Origin: an uncultured Limosilactobacillus sp.
Lineage (GTDB): Bacteria > Bacillota > Bacilli > Lactobacillales > Lactobacillaceae
Direction of reading: 5' to 3'
NCBI GenBank assembly: GCA_944327195.1
Contig: CALVGV010000007.1
Span: 1-59,364 of the forward strand
Length of the DNA stretch: 59,364 bases
The notes under the pieces were generated by a model, which had not been told where the DNA came from, made no database searches, and saw only the letters and a list, made by a program, of their open reading frames with translations. The position numbers and the translations under genes were made by a program. Numbering within the stretch: the first letter of the stretch is position 1; the number at the start of each line of letters is the position of its first letter. Shown one piece after another: positions 22,928 to 32,214 of the stretch.

Positions 22928-23395
22928 ATGGAAAGCATCAAATTGATTGATCACTGGTGGGGGCTGCGGATGCGGATCGGCCGCCTGATGCGGGCCCACA
23001 CCAGCAAACAGCACCGGACGGCGATCCGCGGCCGCGACCGGATCATCGGCATCATCGCCCACGACGGGCCCGACCTGTCGCAGCGCCAGCTGGCCGACCG
23101 GGTCCACATGAAGCCGGGCTCACTCACCGAGGCCCTCGGTCACCTCGAAGACGAGGGCTACGTCACCCGCACCCGCGACGAGAAGGACCGCCGGATCCTG
23201 CGGGTCAACCTGACGGCTAAGGGCAAGCAGCAAAACGCCCAGAACCTGAAGAACCAGCGCCAGTTCGTGGAAAACCTGCTCGCCGGGATTGACCCGGCCG
23301 ACCTGGCCGCCACCAACCGGGTGCTGACCCAGATGATCGATAACTTCGATCGCAACTACGGCGAGGCCACCCCGCCGAAGAAGGGAGAAAAGTAA
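22928..23395 (+). CDS. MarR-family transcriptional regulator of the ABC exporter operon
   Basis: Winged-helix repressor of 155 aa. The DNA-binding part is DLSQRQLADRVHMKPGSLTEALGHLEDEGYVTRTRDEKDRRILRVNLTAKGK, including the wing DxxDRR. Start 22928 follows GAGGGGAAAG; the TTG at 22913 overlaps that SD. Its stop codon overlaps the start of the first exporter gene (TAATG), so the three genes are one operon. It probably represses the exporter until a drug-like ligand binds; tandem repeats at the promoter are the candidate site. Confidence 0.9.
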   Translation: MESIKLIDHWWGLRMRIGRLMRAHTSKQHRTAIRGRDRIIGIIAHDGPDLSQRQLADRVHMKPGSLTEALGHLEDEGYVTRTRDEKDRRILRVNLTAKGKQQNAQNLKNQRQFVENLLAGIDPADLAATNRVLTQMIDNFDRNYGEATPPKKGEK

Positions 23396-25128
23396 TGGTA
23401 AAAATTATCCGCAAGAACCTGCGCTGGCTACCGACCCTGCTGGCGATCCTCTTCTTGCTCGCCCAGGTCTGCGCCGACCTCTACCTGCCGACGATCACCG
23501 CCGACCTGATCGACAAGGGGGTCCTAAACCACGACCTGGCCTACATCAAGCAGGAGGGGGTCACCATGCTGGTGGTGGCCCTGATCGGGCTGCTGGCCGC
23601 CGGCGGCAACATCTACTTCGCCGCCACCCAGGCGATGGGCGTCGGCCAAAAGCTGCGCCAACAGATCTTTGCCAAGGTACTCAAGTTCTCCGGCCAGGAG
23701 ATTAGCAGCCTCGGCGATTCGTCCCTGATTACCCGCTCGACCAACGACATCGTCCAGGTCCAAACCGTCATCTTCCAGGCGATGCGGATGATGATCCAGT
23801 CGCCGGTGATGATGATCGCCGCGATCGCGATCGCCTTCCACCGCTCGGCCAAGCTGACCGAAATCTTCGTCGTCAGCCTGCCGGTCCTCGCCCTGGTGGT
23901 GATCTTGGTTCTGCGCCAGGCGGTGCCGCTCTTCCGCAGCATCCAAAAGAAGACCGACCGGATCAACCTGATCTTCCGCGAGGGGCTGACCGGGGTGCGG
24001 GTGATCCGCGCCTTCAACCAGGACCAGCGGGAGCAGGACCGCTTTGCCACCGCCAATGAGGATTACACCCAGACCGGGATCAAGGCCTACACCCTGGTGG
24101 CGGCCCTGATGCCGGTGATGACCTTGATCCTGAGCCTGACCAACATCGCCATCATCTGGATCGGCGGCCACCTGGTGGCCCACCAGCAGCTGGCGGTCGG
24201 TAACCTGGTTTCCTTCATGACCTACGCCGCCCAGATCCTCTTCTCGGTGATGATGCTGGCGATGGTCTTCGTCTTCGTGCCGCGGGGAATGGCCTCGGCC
24301 AAGCGGGTCAACGAGGTCCTCGATTACGAGGTCGCCGTCCAGGACCCGGCCGAACCCCAGCAAGTGGAGGACCGGCCGGCCAGCCTGACCTTTGACCAGG
24401 TCAACTTCCGCTACCGCGGGGCCGAAAAGCTGGCCCTGCCCGACCTCAGCTTCCGGGTGACCGCCGGGCAGACCCTGGCGATCATCGGCGGGACCGGGTC
24501 CGGCAAGTCGACCCTCCTCAACCTGATCGCCCGCCAGTTTGACGCCGAAAGCGGCCAGGTCAGGGTCAACGACTACCCGGTTGAGCAGATCAGCCAGCAC
24601 GACCTTCATCAGCTGGTTTCTTTGACCCAGCAAAAGGCGGTCCTCTTCTCGGGGACGATTCGCTCCAACCTCCAGTTTGGGAACCCGGCGGCCGACGAAA
24701 AGGCAATGTGGCACGCCCTGGAAATCGCCCAGGCGGCCGACTTCGTCAAGGAAGCCGGCGGCCTCGACGCGGTGGTTGACCAGGATGGGGCCAACTTCTC
24801 CGGGGGCCAGCGCCAGCGGCTGGCGATCGCGCGGACGATCATCAAGCAAGCCAGCGTCTACCTCTTTGACGACTCCTTCTCGGCGCTCGACTTCAAGACC
24901 GACGCCAAGCTCCGTCAGGCCCTCAAGGCCGACGGCGAGCTGAAGCAGGCAATCAAGGTGATCGTTGCCCAGCGGGTGGCCACCGTGGCCGACGCCGATC
25001 TGATCCTCGTTCTCGACGACGGTCACCTGGTCGGCAAGGGGACCCACCAGGAACTGAAGGCCACCAACCCGACCTACCAGGAAATCATCGCTTCGCAAAT
25101 TGAAAAGGGGGACCAAGCCAATGCATAA
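23395..25128 (+). CDS. ABC exporter subunit with degenerate ATPase residues (heterodimer partner 1)
   Basis: TM domain plus NBD half-transporter, 577 aa. Six TM helices lie in the first 320 residues, then Walker A GGTGSGKST, signature FSGGQRQRLA, and Walker B YLFDDSFSALD. The residue after the Walker B Asp is Asp instead of catalytic Glu, and the H-loop His is Gln (VAQRVAT). These are the classic changes of the inactive-site subunit in heterodimeric exporters such as BmrC/LmrC/TM287. It would pair with the next gene. Its signature motif is canonical, as expected. Substrate likely a drug or lipid-like compound. Confidence 0.92.
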   Translation: MVKIIRKNLRWLPTLLAILFLLAQVCADLYLPTITADLIDKGVLNHDLAYIKQEGVTMLVVALIGLLAAGGNIYFAATQAMGVGQKLRQQIFAKVLKFSGQEISSLGDSSLITRSTNDIVQVQTVIFQAMRMMIQSPVMMIAAIAIAFHRSAKLTEIFVVSLPVLALVVILVLRQAVPLFRSIQKKTDRINLIFREGLTGVRVIRAFNQDQREQDRFATANEDYTQTGIKAYTLVAALMPVMTLILSLTNIAIIWIGGHLVAHQQLAVGNLVSFMTYAAQILFSVMMLAMVFVFVPRGMASAKRVNEVLDYEVAVQDPAEPQQVEDRPASLTFDQVNFRYRGAEKLALPDLSFRVTAGQTLAIIGGTGSGKSTLLNLIARQFDAESGQVRVNDYPVEQISQHDLHQLVSLTQQKAVLFSGTIRSNLQFGNPAADEKAMWHALEIAQAADFVKEAGGLDAVVDQDGANFSGGQRQRLAIARTIIKQASVYLFDDSFSALDFKTDAKLRQALKADGELKQAIKVIVAQRVATVADADLILVLDDGHLVGKGTHQELKATNPTYQEIIASQIEKGDQANA

Positions 25129-26950
25129 CCACAATCGCGGCCCGGCCGAGCGGGCCAACCAGTTTTGGCCGAGCACCCGCCGCTTGCTGAGTTACTTGCG
25201 GCCGTGGCGGGCGGCAATGATCGTGGCAATCATCTTTGCGATCGGCTCGGTCGTCACCAACGTCCTCGCCCCGAAGATCCTCGGGGAGGCCACCACCACG
25301 ATTTACGAGGGGATCACCAAGGGGCTGGCCGCCGAAAAGCTCGGCGCCCACCTCAGCCAGTGGCCGATTGACTTCACCAAGATCGCCCACATCGCCGTGA
25401 TCGTCTTCATCCTGTATTTGGCCTCGGGGATCCTCAGCATGGGCCAGCAAATGATCATGACCCGGGTCGCCCAGCGGGCGGTCTTCAACCTGCGGCGCGA
25501 CCTCAAGGCCAAGCTGGCCAAGGTGCCGGTTAAGTACTACGACCAGCACAGCAACGGCGATTTGATGAGCCGGATGGTCAACGACATGGACAACATCGCC
25601 TCGGCCCTCCAGCAGGGGATCATCCAGCTGATCACCAGCCTACTGACGGTGATTGGGGCCCTGGCCCTGATGCTCTCGATTAGCTGGAAGCTGACCCTGG
25701 TAGCCCTGGTCACCCTGCCCCTGTCGGCCCTGGTGGTCGGCCTGATCGCCCCGGCGGCCCAGAAGCGCTTCGCCCGCCAGCAGGCGACCCTGGGGAAGAT
25801 CAACGCCCAGGTCGAAGAGGTCTACGCCGGCCACGCGATCGTCTGCGCCTTCAACCACGAGGAGGACGAACAGGAGAAGTTCGCCAAGCACAATGCCGCC
25901 TACTACCAGGCCGCCTGGAAGGCCCAGTTCTTCTCGGTGCTGATCTTCCCGCTGATGAACTTCATCAAGAACGTCGGCTACCTGCTGGTGGTCGTGGTCG
26001 GCACGATCCAGGTGGCCAACGGGCAGCTGAGCCTCGGGAACGTCCAGGCCTTCATCCAGTACGTCAACCAGTTCACCCAGCCGATCACCCAGCTGGCCAA
26101 CCTCTCGAGCACGATCCAGCAGACGGTCGCCTCGGCCGAGCGGATCTTTGAGGTCCTCGACGCGCCGGAGATGGTCGCCGACGAGGCGCTAACGGCAGTC
26201 AAGCCGGCCCCGCAGCCGATGATCGAGTTCAAGGGGGTCGACTTTGCCTACGAAGCCGACCAGCCACTGATCGAAAACTTCAGCCTCGCCGCCGAAAAGA
26301 ACGAGATGGTGGCGATCGTCGGGCCAACCGGGGCCGGGAAGACGACGATCATCAACCTGCTGGAGCGCTTCTACGAGGTTGACGGCGGCCAGATCTTCCT
26401 CAACGGCCAGGATACCAAGACGATGAGTCGTCAGACCCTCCGCCAGCACCTGGGGATGGTTCTGCAAGACACCTGGCTCTTTACCGGGACAATTTTTGAC
26501 AACATCAAGTACGGTCGCGAATCGGCCAGTGAGGAGGAGGTCTACGAGGCCGCCCGCCTGGCCCGGGCCGACAACTTCATCCGCGAGTTGCCAAACGGCT
26601 ACCAAACGGTGCTCGACGAAACGGCCTCTAACATCTCCCAGGGCCAGCGGCAACTGCTGACGATCGCCCGCGCCTTTCTGGCCGATCCGGAGGTCTTGAT
26701 CCTCGACGAGGCCACCAGTTCGGTTGACACCCGGACCGAGGTGCTGATCCAGGAGGCGATGAAGAAACTCCAGGAAAACCGCACCAGCTTCGTCGTCGCC
26801 CACCGGCTGTCGACGATCCGCAAGGCCGAAAAGATTATTGTCCTAAATCACGGCCACATCGTGGAAACCGGCAACCACGACCAGCTGATGGCCAAGGGCG
26901 GCTTCTACGCCGACCTCTACAATAGCCAGTTTATCGGCCAGCAAATCTAG
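25121..26950 (+). CDS. ABC exporter subunit with catalytic ATPase site (heterodimer partner 2)
   Basis: Second TM-NBD half-transporter, 609 aa. Walker A GPTGAGKTT, Walker B VLILDEATSSVD with catalytic Glu, and H-loop VAHRLST are intact, while its signature is non-canonical (ISQGQRQLL for LSGGQ). This complements the first subunit: one active and one degenerate composite site. Start 25121 overlaps the previous gene by 8 bp, with SD AAAGGGGG inside it; the ORF's earlier start at 25100 has no SD. The pair resembles LmrCD/BmrCD multidrug exporters. Terminator follows. Confidence 0.93.
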   Translation: MHNHNRGPAERANQFWPSTRRLLSYLRPWRAAMIVAIIFAIGSVVTNVLAPKILGEATTTIYEGITKGLAAEKLGAHLSQWPIDFTKIAHIAVIVFILYLASGILSMGQQMIMTRVAQRAVFNLRRDLKAKLAKVPVKYYDQHSNGDLMSRMVNDMDNIASALQQGIIQLITSLLTVIGALALMLSISWKLTLVALVTLPLSALVVGLIAPAAQKRFARQQATLGKINAQVEEVYAGHAIVCAFNHEEDEQEKFAKHNAAYYQAAWKAQFFSVLIFPLMNFIKNVGYLLVVVVGTIQVANGQLSLGNVQAFIQYVNQFTQPITQLANLSSTIQQTVASAERIFEVLDAPEMVADEALTAVKPAPQPMIEFKGVDFAYEADQPLIENFSLAAEKNEMVAIVGPTGAGKTTIINLLERFYEVDGGQIFLNGQDTKTMSRQTLRQHLGMVLQDTWLFTGTIFDNIKYGRESASEEEVYEAARLARADNFIRELPNGYQTVLDETASNISQGQRQLLTIARAFLADPEVLILDEATSSVDTRTEVLIQEAMKKLQENRTSFVVAHRLSTIRKAEKIIVLNHGHIVETGNHDQLMAKGGFYADLYNSQFIGQQI

Positions 26951-26955
26951 CAATT

Positions 26956-26998
26956 GAAAATGAGCCCGTTGACCCTCGGTGGTCAGCGGGCTCATTTT
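26956..26998 (+). terminator. Terminator of the MarR-ABC operon
   Basis: AAAATGAGCCCG-TGACC, loop, GGTCA-CGGGCTCATTTT. Confidence 0.9.
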
Positions 26999-27030
26999 GC
27001 TTGGGTGCGGAGACAAATTCTGGTGATTTT

Positions 27031-27062
27031 TAGTGGACAAAAGCCACTATCTGCGCTAGGAT
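27031..27062 (+). promoter_or_regulatory. Promoter/operator of the MarR-GNAT pair
   Basis: -35 TGGACA (27034-27039), 17 bp, -10 TAGGAT (27057-27062). The -35 is embedded in the inverted repeat TAGTGG - 7 nt - CCACTA (27031-27049), a likely MarR operator. Confidence 0.6.
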
Positions 27063-27084
27063 AATTAACCAAAGGAGGGATTCG

Positions 27085-27525
27085 ATGCTCACCACCGAGA
27101 AAATCAGGCGGATTCGCCAGTTGAACCGCGATTACACCCGGGTGCTGGGGGTGATGAACAAGCAGATCTTCGGCACCACCCTTTCCTGGCCGGAGGGGCG
27201 GATCATGATCGAAATCGGCCTCAACCACCTGACCGCCCCGATGCAGGTGGCCAGCCGGCTCGGCCTCGACCGCAGCTACACCAGCCGGACGATCAATCGC
27301 CTGGTCAAGCGGGGGCTGATCGAGAAGCTGCCCTCGCCGACCGATTCGCGTTCGGTCCAGCTCCGCTTGACGCCGGAAGGACGCCGGGTCTTTGCGCAGA
27401 TCAACACCCGCTCCGATGACCAGCTGGTTGACCTGATTCGCGACCTGAGCACGGCCGAGCAGGAAGAGCTGTACGCCAGCTTCGCAACGATTGATAAGCT
27501 GTTATTTAAGAGAGAAGGAAAGTAA
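27085..27525 (+). CDS. MarR-family transcriptional regulator
   Basis: Winged-helix regulator of 146 aa: MQVASRLGLDRSYTSRTINRLVKRGLIEKLPSPTDSRSVQLRLTPEGR. The wing uses DSRS rather than DxRDRR. SD AAAGGAGGG before ATG 27085. The next gene, a GNAT acetyltransferase, starts 1 bp after this stop (TAAAATG), so they are co-transcribed. The inverted repeat over the -35 suggests autoregulation. MarR-GNAT pairs are common; the ligand is unknown. Confidence 0.9.
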   Translation: MLTTEKIRRIRQLNRDYTRVLGVMNKQIFGTTLSWPEGRIMIEIGLNHLTAPMQVASRLGLDRSYTSRTINRLVKRGLIEKLPSPTDSRSVQLRLTPEGRRVFAQINTRSDDQLVDLIRDLSTAEQEELYASFATIDKLLFKREGK

Positions 27526-27526
27526 A

Positions 27527-27982
27527 ATGTGGCAAGTAAAGACTTTCAAGCAACTGACGGTTGAGGAATTCTACCAGATCCTGTACCTGCGGACGAAGAT
27601 CTTTGTCGTCGAGCAGGACCGCGTCTACCAGGAGGTCGACCAGATCGACCCGCAGGCCCTCCACCTCTTCAAGACCGCCCCGAGCGGCGAGGTGGTGGCC
27701 TACGCGCGGATCTTCTTGAGCGACGACGGCCAGAAGGTGGTCTTCGGCCGGGTGGCCACCAGCAAGGCCGTCCGCGGCCAGGGGGTCGGGCGCGAGTTGC
27801 TCGAAGAGATCATGAAGGTGATCGGCGACCACTACCCGGAACTGCCGGTCGAAATTGAGGCCCAGATCCAGGTTCAGGGCTATTACGAGCGGGCCAACTT
27901 CCGCGCGGTGGGCGACCAGTTCATCTTCAACCACACCCCCCACATCAAGATGGTCCACGCCCCGCTGAAGGCCGAAGGCTGA
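27527..27982 (+). CDS. ElaA-like GNAT N-acetyltransferase
   Basis: Acetyl-CoA-dependent acetyltransferase of 151 aa. The N-terminal block FYQILYLRTKIFVVEQDRVYQEVDQIDPQALHLF is the ElaA signature (LR..VFVVEQ.C.Y.E.D..D). The acetyl-CoA loop is VATSKAVRGQGVGRELLEEI (R/Q-x-x-G-x-G/A). It is coupled to the MarR gene upstream by a 1-bp gap, with its SD (AGAAGGAAAG) at the 3' end of that gene. Substrate unknown; a terminal amine or protein target is possible. Confidence 0.88.
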   Translation: MWQVKTFKQLTVEEFYQILYLRTKIFVVEQDRVYQEVDQIDPQALHLFKTAPSGEVVAYARIFLSDDGQKVVFGRVATSKAVRGQGVGRELLEEIMKVIGDHYPELPVEIEAQIQVQGYYERANFRAVGDQFIFNHTPHIKMVHAPLKAEG

Positions 27983-28035
27983 CTTGACAGCCGCCAGCGG
28001 AGGCGGCATCCTAGGGGGAAAGAGAGGATGATTTA

Positions 28036-29064
28036 ATGGTTGACCTACGAGCAAAATACCCCCGCACCCTGGCCGCCCTACGCCAGCTGCGAGAAGAAGC
28101 GATCGCCCCGGCCCTGTCCTACGCCCTGTTTGAGGGGGCGGCGACCCTCCGCCAGGAGACCGGCAATGCCTGCCTGACCCCCAAGCGGATCCCCCTACGC
28201 CCGGGGATGTACTACGACCTGGCCTCGCTGACCAAGGTGGTGGCCACCACCCCGACCCTGGCCCGCCTGGTGCAGGCCGGTGAACTCTCCTGGGACGACC
28301 CGGTGGCCAAGTACCTACCCCAGCTAAGGGGCGGCGCCCTGGTCCGCGACCTGTTGACCCACTCGGCCGGCATCGAGGGCTACATTCCCCACCGCGACGA
28401 GCTGAACCAGCAAGAGCTGCTGGCGGCCCTCCTGAAGGAGGAAAGCTTTGGTAGCAACTTGGCCAAGAACATTTGCTACACCGACCTCGGCCTGATCTTT
28501 GCCGGCCTGATCGCCGAAAAGATCACCGGCAAGCCGATCCAGCGCCTGGCCCAGGAAGAGATCATTGCCCCCCTTCACCTGGAAGGGGAATTGACCTACC
28601 GGCCGCCAAGGGGGGAGGCGGTGGCCACCGAGCTGATCGCCAAGCGCGGCCTGGTGGTCGGCGAACCCCATGATCCCAAGGCGGCCGTTTTGGGGGAACA
28701 CTGCGGCAGTGCCGGCCTCTTCGCCACCCTGGCGGGCCTGGAGGCCTACGCCCACGCCCTGCTGGAAACCAACCTGGAGGGCCTGTTGACGGAAGAGGCG
28801 ATGACCGAGTTATTCACCGACCAGACCCGCCTGCCGGGCCAGCACAACCGGGCGCTGGGCTGGAAGCTCTTTGCCAGCCGCGGGGCCGACCGCCATCCGG
28901 TGGTGGCCCACACCGGCTTCACCGGCACCTTCATTGTTCTCGACCGCCAGCAAAACTGCGGCCTGATTGTGCTGACCAACCGGGTCCACCCGACGGCCAA
29001 GAACGACGCCTTCCTCGACTGGCGCGACCAGCTCTTTGCCACCTACCTCAACGAGAAGGGCTAA
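28036..29064 (+). CDS. Serine hydrolase of the class C beta-lactamase / penicillin-binding-like family
   Basis: A 342-aa serine-active-site hydrolase without an evident signal peptide. Motif 1 SLTK (S-x-x-K) lies in YYDLASLTKVVATTPTLARLVQAG; motif 2 is YTD (CYTDLGLIFAGLIAE) in the Y-x-N place; motif 3 is HTGFTG. Paralogues act as esterases, D-aminopeptidases or wall hydrolases rather than true beta-lactamases, and lack of a leader peptide argues for a cytosolic esterase-type role. SD GAGAGG 9 nt before ATG. It follows the GNAT gene after 53 bp and is closed by a terminator. Confidence 0.87.
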   Translation: MVDLRAKYPRTLAALRQLREEAIAPALSYALFEGAATLRQETGNACLTPKRIPLRPGMYYDLASLTKVVATTPTLARLVQAGELSWDDPVAKYLPQLRGGALVRDLLTHSAGIEGYIPHRDELNQQELLAALLKEESFGSNLAKNICYTDLGLIFAGLIAEKITGKPIQRLAQEEIIAPLHLEGELTYRPPRGEAVATELIAKRGLVVGEPHDPKAAVLGEHCGSAGLFATLAGLEAYAHALLETNLEGLLTEEAMTELFTDQTRLPGQHNRALGWKLFASRGADRHPVVAHTGFTGTFIVLDRQQNCGLIVLTNRVHPTAKNDAFLDWRDQLFATYLNEKG

Positions 29065-29065
29065 A

Positions 29066-29103
29066 AAAGACCTTGTTCCCAAAATTGGGAGCAAGGTCTT
29101 TTT
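29066..29103. terminator. Bidirectional terminator between the serine hydrolase and DUF1440 genes
   Basis: AAAAGACCTTG-TCCCAA, AATT, TTGGGA-CAAGGTCTTTTT, near-perfect. Confidence 0.9.
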
Positions 29104-29116
29104 GCTTGGTAACCTA

Positions 29117-29614
29117 TTATTTGTCGTTGGTCAATTGGTGGTAGAGCTGGGCGGCCACCAGGTCGGTCGTCCACATCCAAACGGCGTGGCCGAGCAGCTC
29201 GGACAGGTGCTCTTCGGCCGGTTGGTCCTTGGCGCTCGGCACCGTCTTCAGGGCCGGCAACAAACCGAGGTGAAAGGCTCCCCAGACGCCGAGACCAAAG
29301 GGCACCCCATGGCCCTTCTTCAGCCACGGGGCCAGTTGACCGCCGACGCTGTAGAGGGCGCCGAAGCCGGTCGAGAAGCCGAAGTGGACCAGGTAGCTTA
29401 CCCCCGGCAGGTCGTGGCCGGAGTAGGAGTAGGTGGCGTGGGTCACCTCTTTTGGCACCCCCAGCTGTTCCAGGAGGCGTTGCGGGGGATTGGTGGCGTC
29501 GCGCTTGGGCGTCCGCGGGGGCAGGAGGTTCTCCCAGCCCAACTTAACCAGGCCGGAGATCACTCCGGCCGCAATGCCGGCGGTCAAGGCCGCCTTGACG
29601 TTTACTTTTGCCAT
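29117..29614 (-). CDS. DUF1440 (YagU-like) membrane protein
   Basis: A 165-aa protein with an N-terminal TM helix (AALTAGIAAGVISGLVKLGWENLLPPR) and two further hydrophobic segments (YLVHFGFSTGFGALYSVGG; VPFGLGVWGAFHLGLLPAL). The P-P-R-TP-R-ATNPPQ stretch and GHAVWMW near the C-terminus are typical of DUF1440/YagU inner-membrane proteins, in E. coli linked to acid tolerance. Start 29614 (MAKVNVKAAL) is 10 nt from AGGA; the GTG 9 bp earlier is too close. Function unproven. Confidence 0.85.
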   Translation of the reverse strand: MAKVNVKAALTAGIAAGVISGLVKLGWENLLPPRTPKRDATNPPQRLLEQLGVPKEVTHATYSYSGHDLPGVSYLVHFGFSTGFGALYSVGGQLAPWLKKGHGVPFGLGVWGAFHLGLLPALKTVPSAKDQPAEEHLSELLGHAVWMWTTDLVAAQLYHQLTNDK

Positions 29615-29657
29615 TGGCTTCACTTCCTAATTCTTAACGTGTCTGCAACGAGTCATC

Positions 29658-29951
29658 CTAATTATTTAACCGCCGCTCCTCCTGGTCAAGGCGCATGATC
29701 ACGATCGTCTCGAACAGGACCAACATGCAGGAAAGGGGCATGAAGAGGTGCTCGGGCAGGACCAAGACGGCGAAGACAATTACCCAGGAAAACATGTTCC
29801 AGCGGCGCTCCAGCCGCAAGACGTGCTGGACCCGGTCCTTGGAATCGCCGCGAAGGGCGGGTTCCTCGCGGGTCAGCCGGCTGTAGAGGCGGACCTCCCA
29901 GAAGGATTCGACGAAGAAGATTAGCACCATCAGGGTTGAAAAGGCGTCCAT
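29658..29951 (-). CDS. 97-aa membrane protein at the end of the murT-gatD operon
   Basis: Unrecognised protein with three TM helices (LMVLIFFVESFWEVRLY; WNMFSWVIVFAVLVLPEHLF; PLSCMLVLFETIVIMRL) and basic/acidic cytosolic loops (LTREEPALRGDSKDRV, RLDQEERRLNN). It starts 10 bp after the gatD stop behind GGGGGACC, so it is the third gene of that operon. Context suggests a link to peptidoglycan amidation or the membrane site of lipid II modification, but this is inference only. Confidence 0.75.
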   Translation of the reverse strand: MDAFSTLMVLIFFVESFWEVRLYSRLTREEPALRGDSKDRVQHVLRLERRWNMFSWVIVFAVLVLPEHLFMPLSCMLVLFETIVIMRLDQEERRLNN

Positions 29952-29961
29952 CGTGGTCCCC

Positions 29962-30693
29962 CTAGAAGGTTGGCGCGATCTTTAGCGCCTGCTGGGCACT
30001 CAAATCGGCGGTCGGGTACTTCTTTTTCAGGGCGGCCAGCAGCATCCGCTTGGCCAGTTCGCCGTTGCGGGTCAGGATTGGGCCGTGGAAGTAGGAGCAG
30101 TAGGTCTGCTTGTAGATGGCCCCCTCGGTTTGGTCCTCGCCGTTGTTGCCGTGACCCTCCTGAACGATCCCCAGCGGCCGTTCGCCCTCGCCGAGGAAGG
30201 TGCGGCCGTTGTGGTTTTCAAAGCCATGGTATTCCTGGCCGGTTTCCTCGTTCTTGATCGTGATATCACCGATGAAGCGGGCCTTGTTGGCCTGGTCGGT
30301 CCGGTGGTCACTCTGGGTCAGGGTGTAGTGGGGGAGGATCCCGGCGCCGGGAATCTTGGTGCCGTCGGCGGCCACGTAGTACTGGCCGAGCAACTGGTAG
30401 CCCCCGCAGATGGCCAAAAGCGGCTTGCCCTCGTTGACGAACTTGGCCAGTTCGGCCTGCTTCTTGGGGATGTCCTTTGAGACCACCATTTGCTCGTAGT
30501 CCTGACCGCCGCCGAAGAGGGCGAGGTCGAAGTCATCCGCCTTGAAGTCCTCCTCGATGCTGACGATTTGGCTGGTGATTTCGGTGTCCATCTGCTTGGC
30601 ATAGTAGCGGAGGGCGATGATGTTGCCCTCGTCGCCGTAGGTGTTCAGTAAGTTGCCATAGAGGTGGGCGAGATTCAGTTGGTACTTGGCCAT
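29962..30693 (-). CDS. gatD: Lipid II isoglutaminyl synthase, glutaminase subunit GatD
   Basis: Class I (triad) glutamine amidotransferase subunit, 243 aa, which supplies ammonia to MurT for amidation of D-Glu in peptidoglycan stem peptides. [20 protein letters not shown] at the N-terminus, the nucleophile Cys96 in [25 protein letters not shown], and the catalytic His in SYFHGPIL. It overlaps murT by a single base (TAATG). The pair is conserved across Gram-positive bacteria, and MurT-GatD amidation matters for efficient cross-linking and lysozyme resistance. Confidence 0.95.
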   Translation of the reverse strand: MAKYQLNLAHLYGNLLNTYGDEGNIIALRYYAKQMDTEITSQIVSIEEDFKADDFDLALFGGGQDYEQMVVSKDIPKKQAELAKFVNEGKPLLAICGGYQLLGQYYVAADGTKIPGAGILPHYTLTQSDHRTDQANKARFIGDITIKNEETGQEYHGFENHNGRTFLGEGERPLGIVQEGHGNNGEDQTEGAIYKQTYCSYFHGPILTRNGELAKRMLLAALKKKYPTADLSAQQALKIAPTF

Positions 30694-32030
30694 TAGTCCA
30701 TTCCTCCCTTGATGTAGCCCTTTTCGGCCAGTTGCTTGCGGAGCTGGAGGACCGCCGTGTAGGTGGCCAGCAGGTACACGTGCTCGGTTGGCATCCGCTT
30801 GATTTCTTCCAGCACGTCGCTCAGGTCGGGCTTGGTCGTTAGTTCCTCGATCCCGGCCATCTTCAGCCGGGTGGTGATGTCCTTGTAGCGTTCCCCCCCG
30901 GTCATGAAGTAGGGGATCTGGTGATCCTTGAGTTGCTCAAAGTTGCCGTCCCAGATCCAGGAGGTGTCGATCCCGTCGGCGTAGTTGGCATTTAATAGGA
31001 AGCCAAAGGAGAAGGGCGCCGGGTCGGTCAGGATCATATCGAGCACCTGGTTGAGGCCGACCGGGTTCTTGACCAGGATCAGGGTGACCTCCTTGCCATC
31101 GACCTTGATCACTTCTTGGCGGCCAAAGACCCGCTCGTCGGATTCGAAGGCGCGCTTGATCTGGGCCTGGTCGACGCCGAGGAAGCGGCCGAGGGCGTAG
31201 GCGGCCAGGGCGTTGTAAATGTTGTAGAGGCCGCCGATGCCGATCTTGTACTCCTGGCCGTCAAGTTCGAAGGTCGAGCTGGTCGGCGTCAGTTGGCCGA
31301 GCTTGGTAACGGCGTAGGTCAACTCCGGCCGCTTGAAGCCGCAGTGCGGGCAGAAGTAGTCGCCGAGGTTGGCGTAGGTCCGCAGGTGGTAGTGGAGGAT
31401 GTGCTGGCACTTCGGGCAGAGCAGGCCGTCGGTATTGGCCGGGGCCTGGCTGTCGGCCACGTGGTTGTGGTTGAAGCCGTAGTAGATGACCGGGTTCGGC
31501 AGGTCCTTGGTGTTGAAGATCTGCTCGTCGCCGTTGGCAATGATCGTGGCCTGCGGGGCCAGCTTGACCCCGGCAAGGATCTTGTCGTAGGTGGTGTAGA
31601 TTTCCCCGTAGCGGTCCATCTGGTCGCGGAAGAGGTTGGTCATCACGAAGGCGACCGGGGTGATGTACTTGCAGACCTTGACCACGTTGGCCTCGTCGAC
31701 TTCTAGCACCGCCAGCCCCTTCTTCTTCGGCCGCGGGGCCGTGATGAAGGTGGTGACAATCCCCTGGGCCATGTTGGAGCCGGTCGGGTTGGTCAGCACC
31801 TGGGGATACTTTTCCTTTAATACCCGGACGCTGAGCGCGGTCGTCAGCGTCTTGCCGTTGGTCCCGGTGATGATCACCAGGTCGTACTTTTTGCTGAAGG
31901 CCTGGAGGATGTTGGGATCGAGTTTGAGGGTAATCTTACCCGGCAGGGAGCTGCCGCCCTTGAAGAAGGTGTGCAAGAACCAGTAACTAGACCGCCCGGC
32001 GGCCTCAGCGAGTGTGCTTTTGACAGACAT
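30693..32030 (-). CDS. murT: Lipid II isoglutaminyl synthase, Mur-ligase subunit MurT
   Basis: ATP-dependent Mur-ligase-like subunit, 445 aa, which activates the D-Glu carboxylate of lipid II for amidation with GatD-derived ammonia. The Walker loop is [11 protein letters not shown] (about residues 54-64); the central [32 protein letters not shown] is typical. A four-Cys zinc ribbon (CPKC and CPHC) sits at about 205-230, and a MurT C-terminal domain follows. SD AAAGGGGAATT before ATG. A minus-strand -10 TATAAT lies at 32072-32067, 42 bp upstream. Confidence 0.95.
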   Translation of the reverse strand: MSVKSTLAEAAGRSSYWFLHTFFKGGSSLPGKITLKLDPNILQAFSKKYDLVIITGTNGKTLTTALSVRVLKEKYPQVLTNPTGSNMAQGIVTTFITAPRPKKKGLAVLEVDEANVVKVCKYITPVAFVMTNLFRDQMDRYGEIYTTYDKILAGVKLAPQATIIANGDEQIFNTKDLPNPVIYYGFNHNHVADSQAPANTDGLLCPKCQHILHYHLRTYANLGDYFCPHCGFKRPELTYAVTKLGQLTPTSSTFELDGQEYKIGIGGLYNIYNALAAYALGRFLGVDQAQIKRAFESDERVFGRQEVIKVDGKEVTLILVKNPVGLNQVLDMILTDPAPFSFGFLLNANYADGIDTSWIWDGNFEQLKDHQIPYFMTGGERYKDITTRLKMAGIEELTTKPDLSDVLEEIKRMPTEHVYLLATYTAVLQLRKQLAEKGYIKGGMD

Positions 32031-32151
32031 TTCAATTCCCCTTTAGTTCGCAAGTTATATTCTGAAATTATAGTCGTTTCCGGCGGAAAAGAAAAGCGAT
32101 CGGTCTCTTGGGCGCTTGGCGACAATCCAGCGAAGAAATTGGCCAAATTTA

Positions 32152-32180
32152 TTTAAAAGTTGCCGCGCGTCCGTTATAAT
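32152..32180 (+). promoter_or_regulatory. Promoter of the tdk-prfA-prmC-tsaC operon
   Basis: -10 TATAAT (32175-32180) with a weak -35 TTTAAA (32152-32157) at 17 bp. It is back-to-back with the murT promoter. Confidence 0.55.
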
Positions 32181-32214
32181 ATAAGTCACTACGCAATCAA
32201 AAAGGGTGAATGAT

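Noticed and set aside
23524-25176. 550-codon antisense ORF over the first ABC exporter gene
   Set aside because: Long antisense frames are common here because GC-rich third positions remove stops; the plus-strand frame has all ABC motifs.
29036-29698. 220-codon plus-strand ORF over the DUF1440 gene
   Set aside because: It spans a bidirectional terminator and is antisense to a recognisable family protein.
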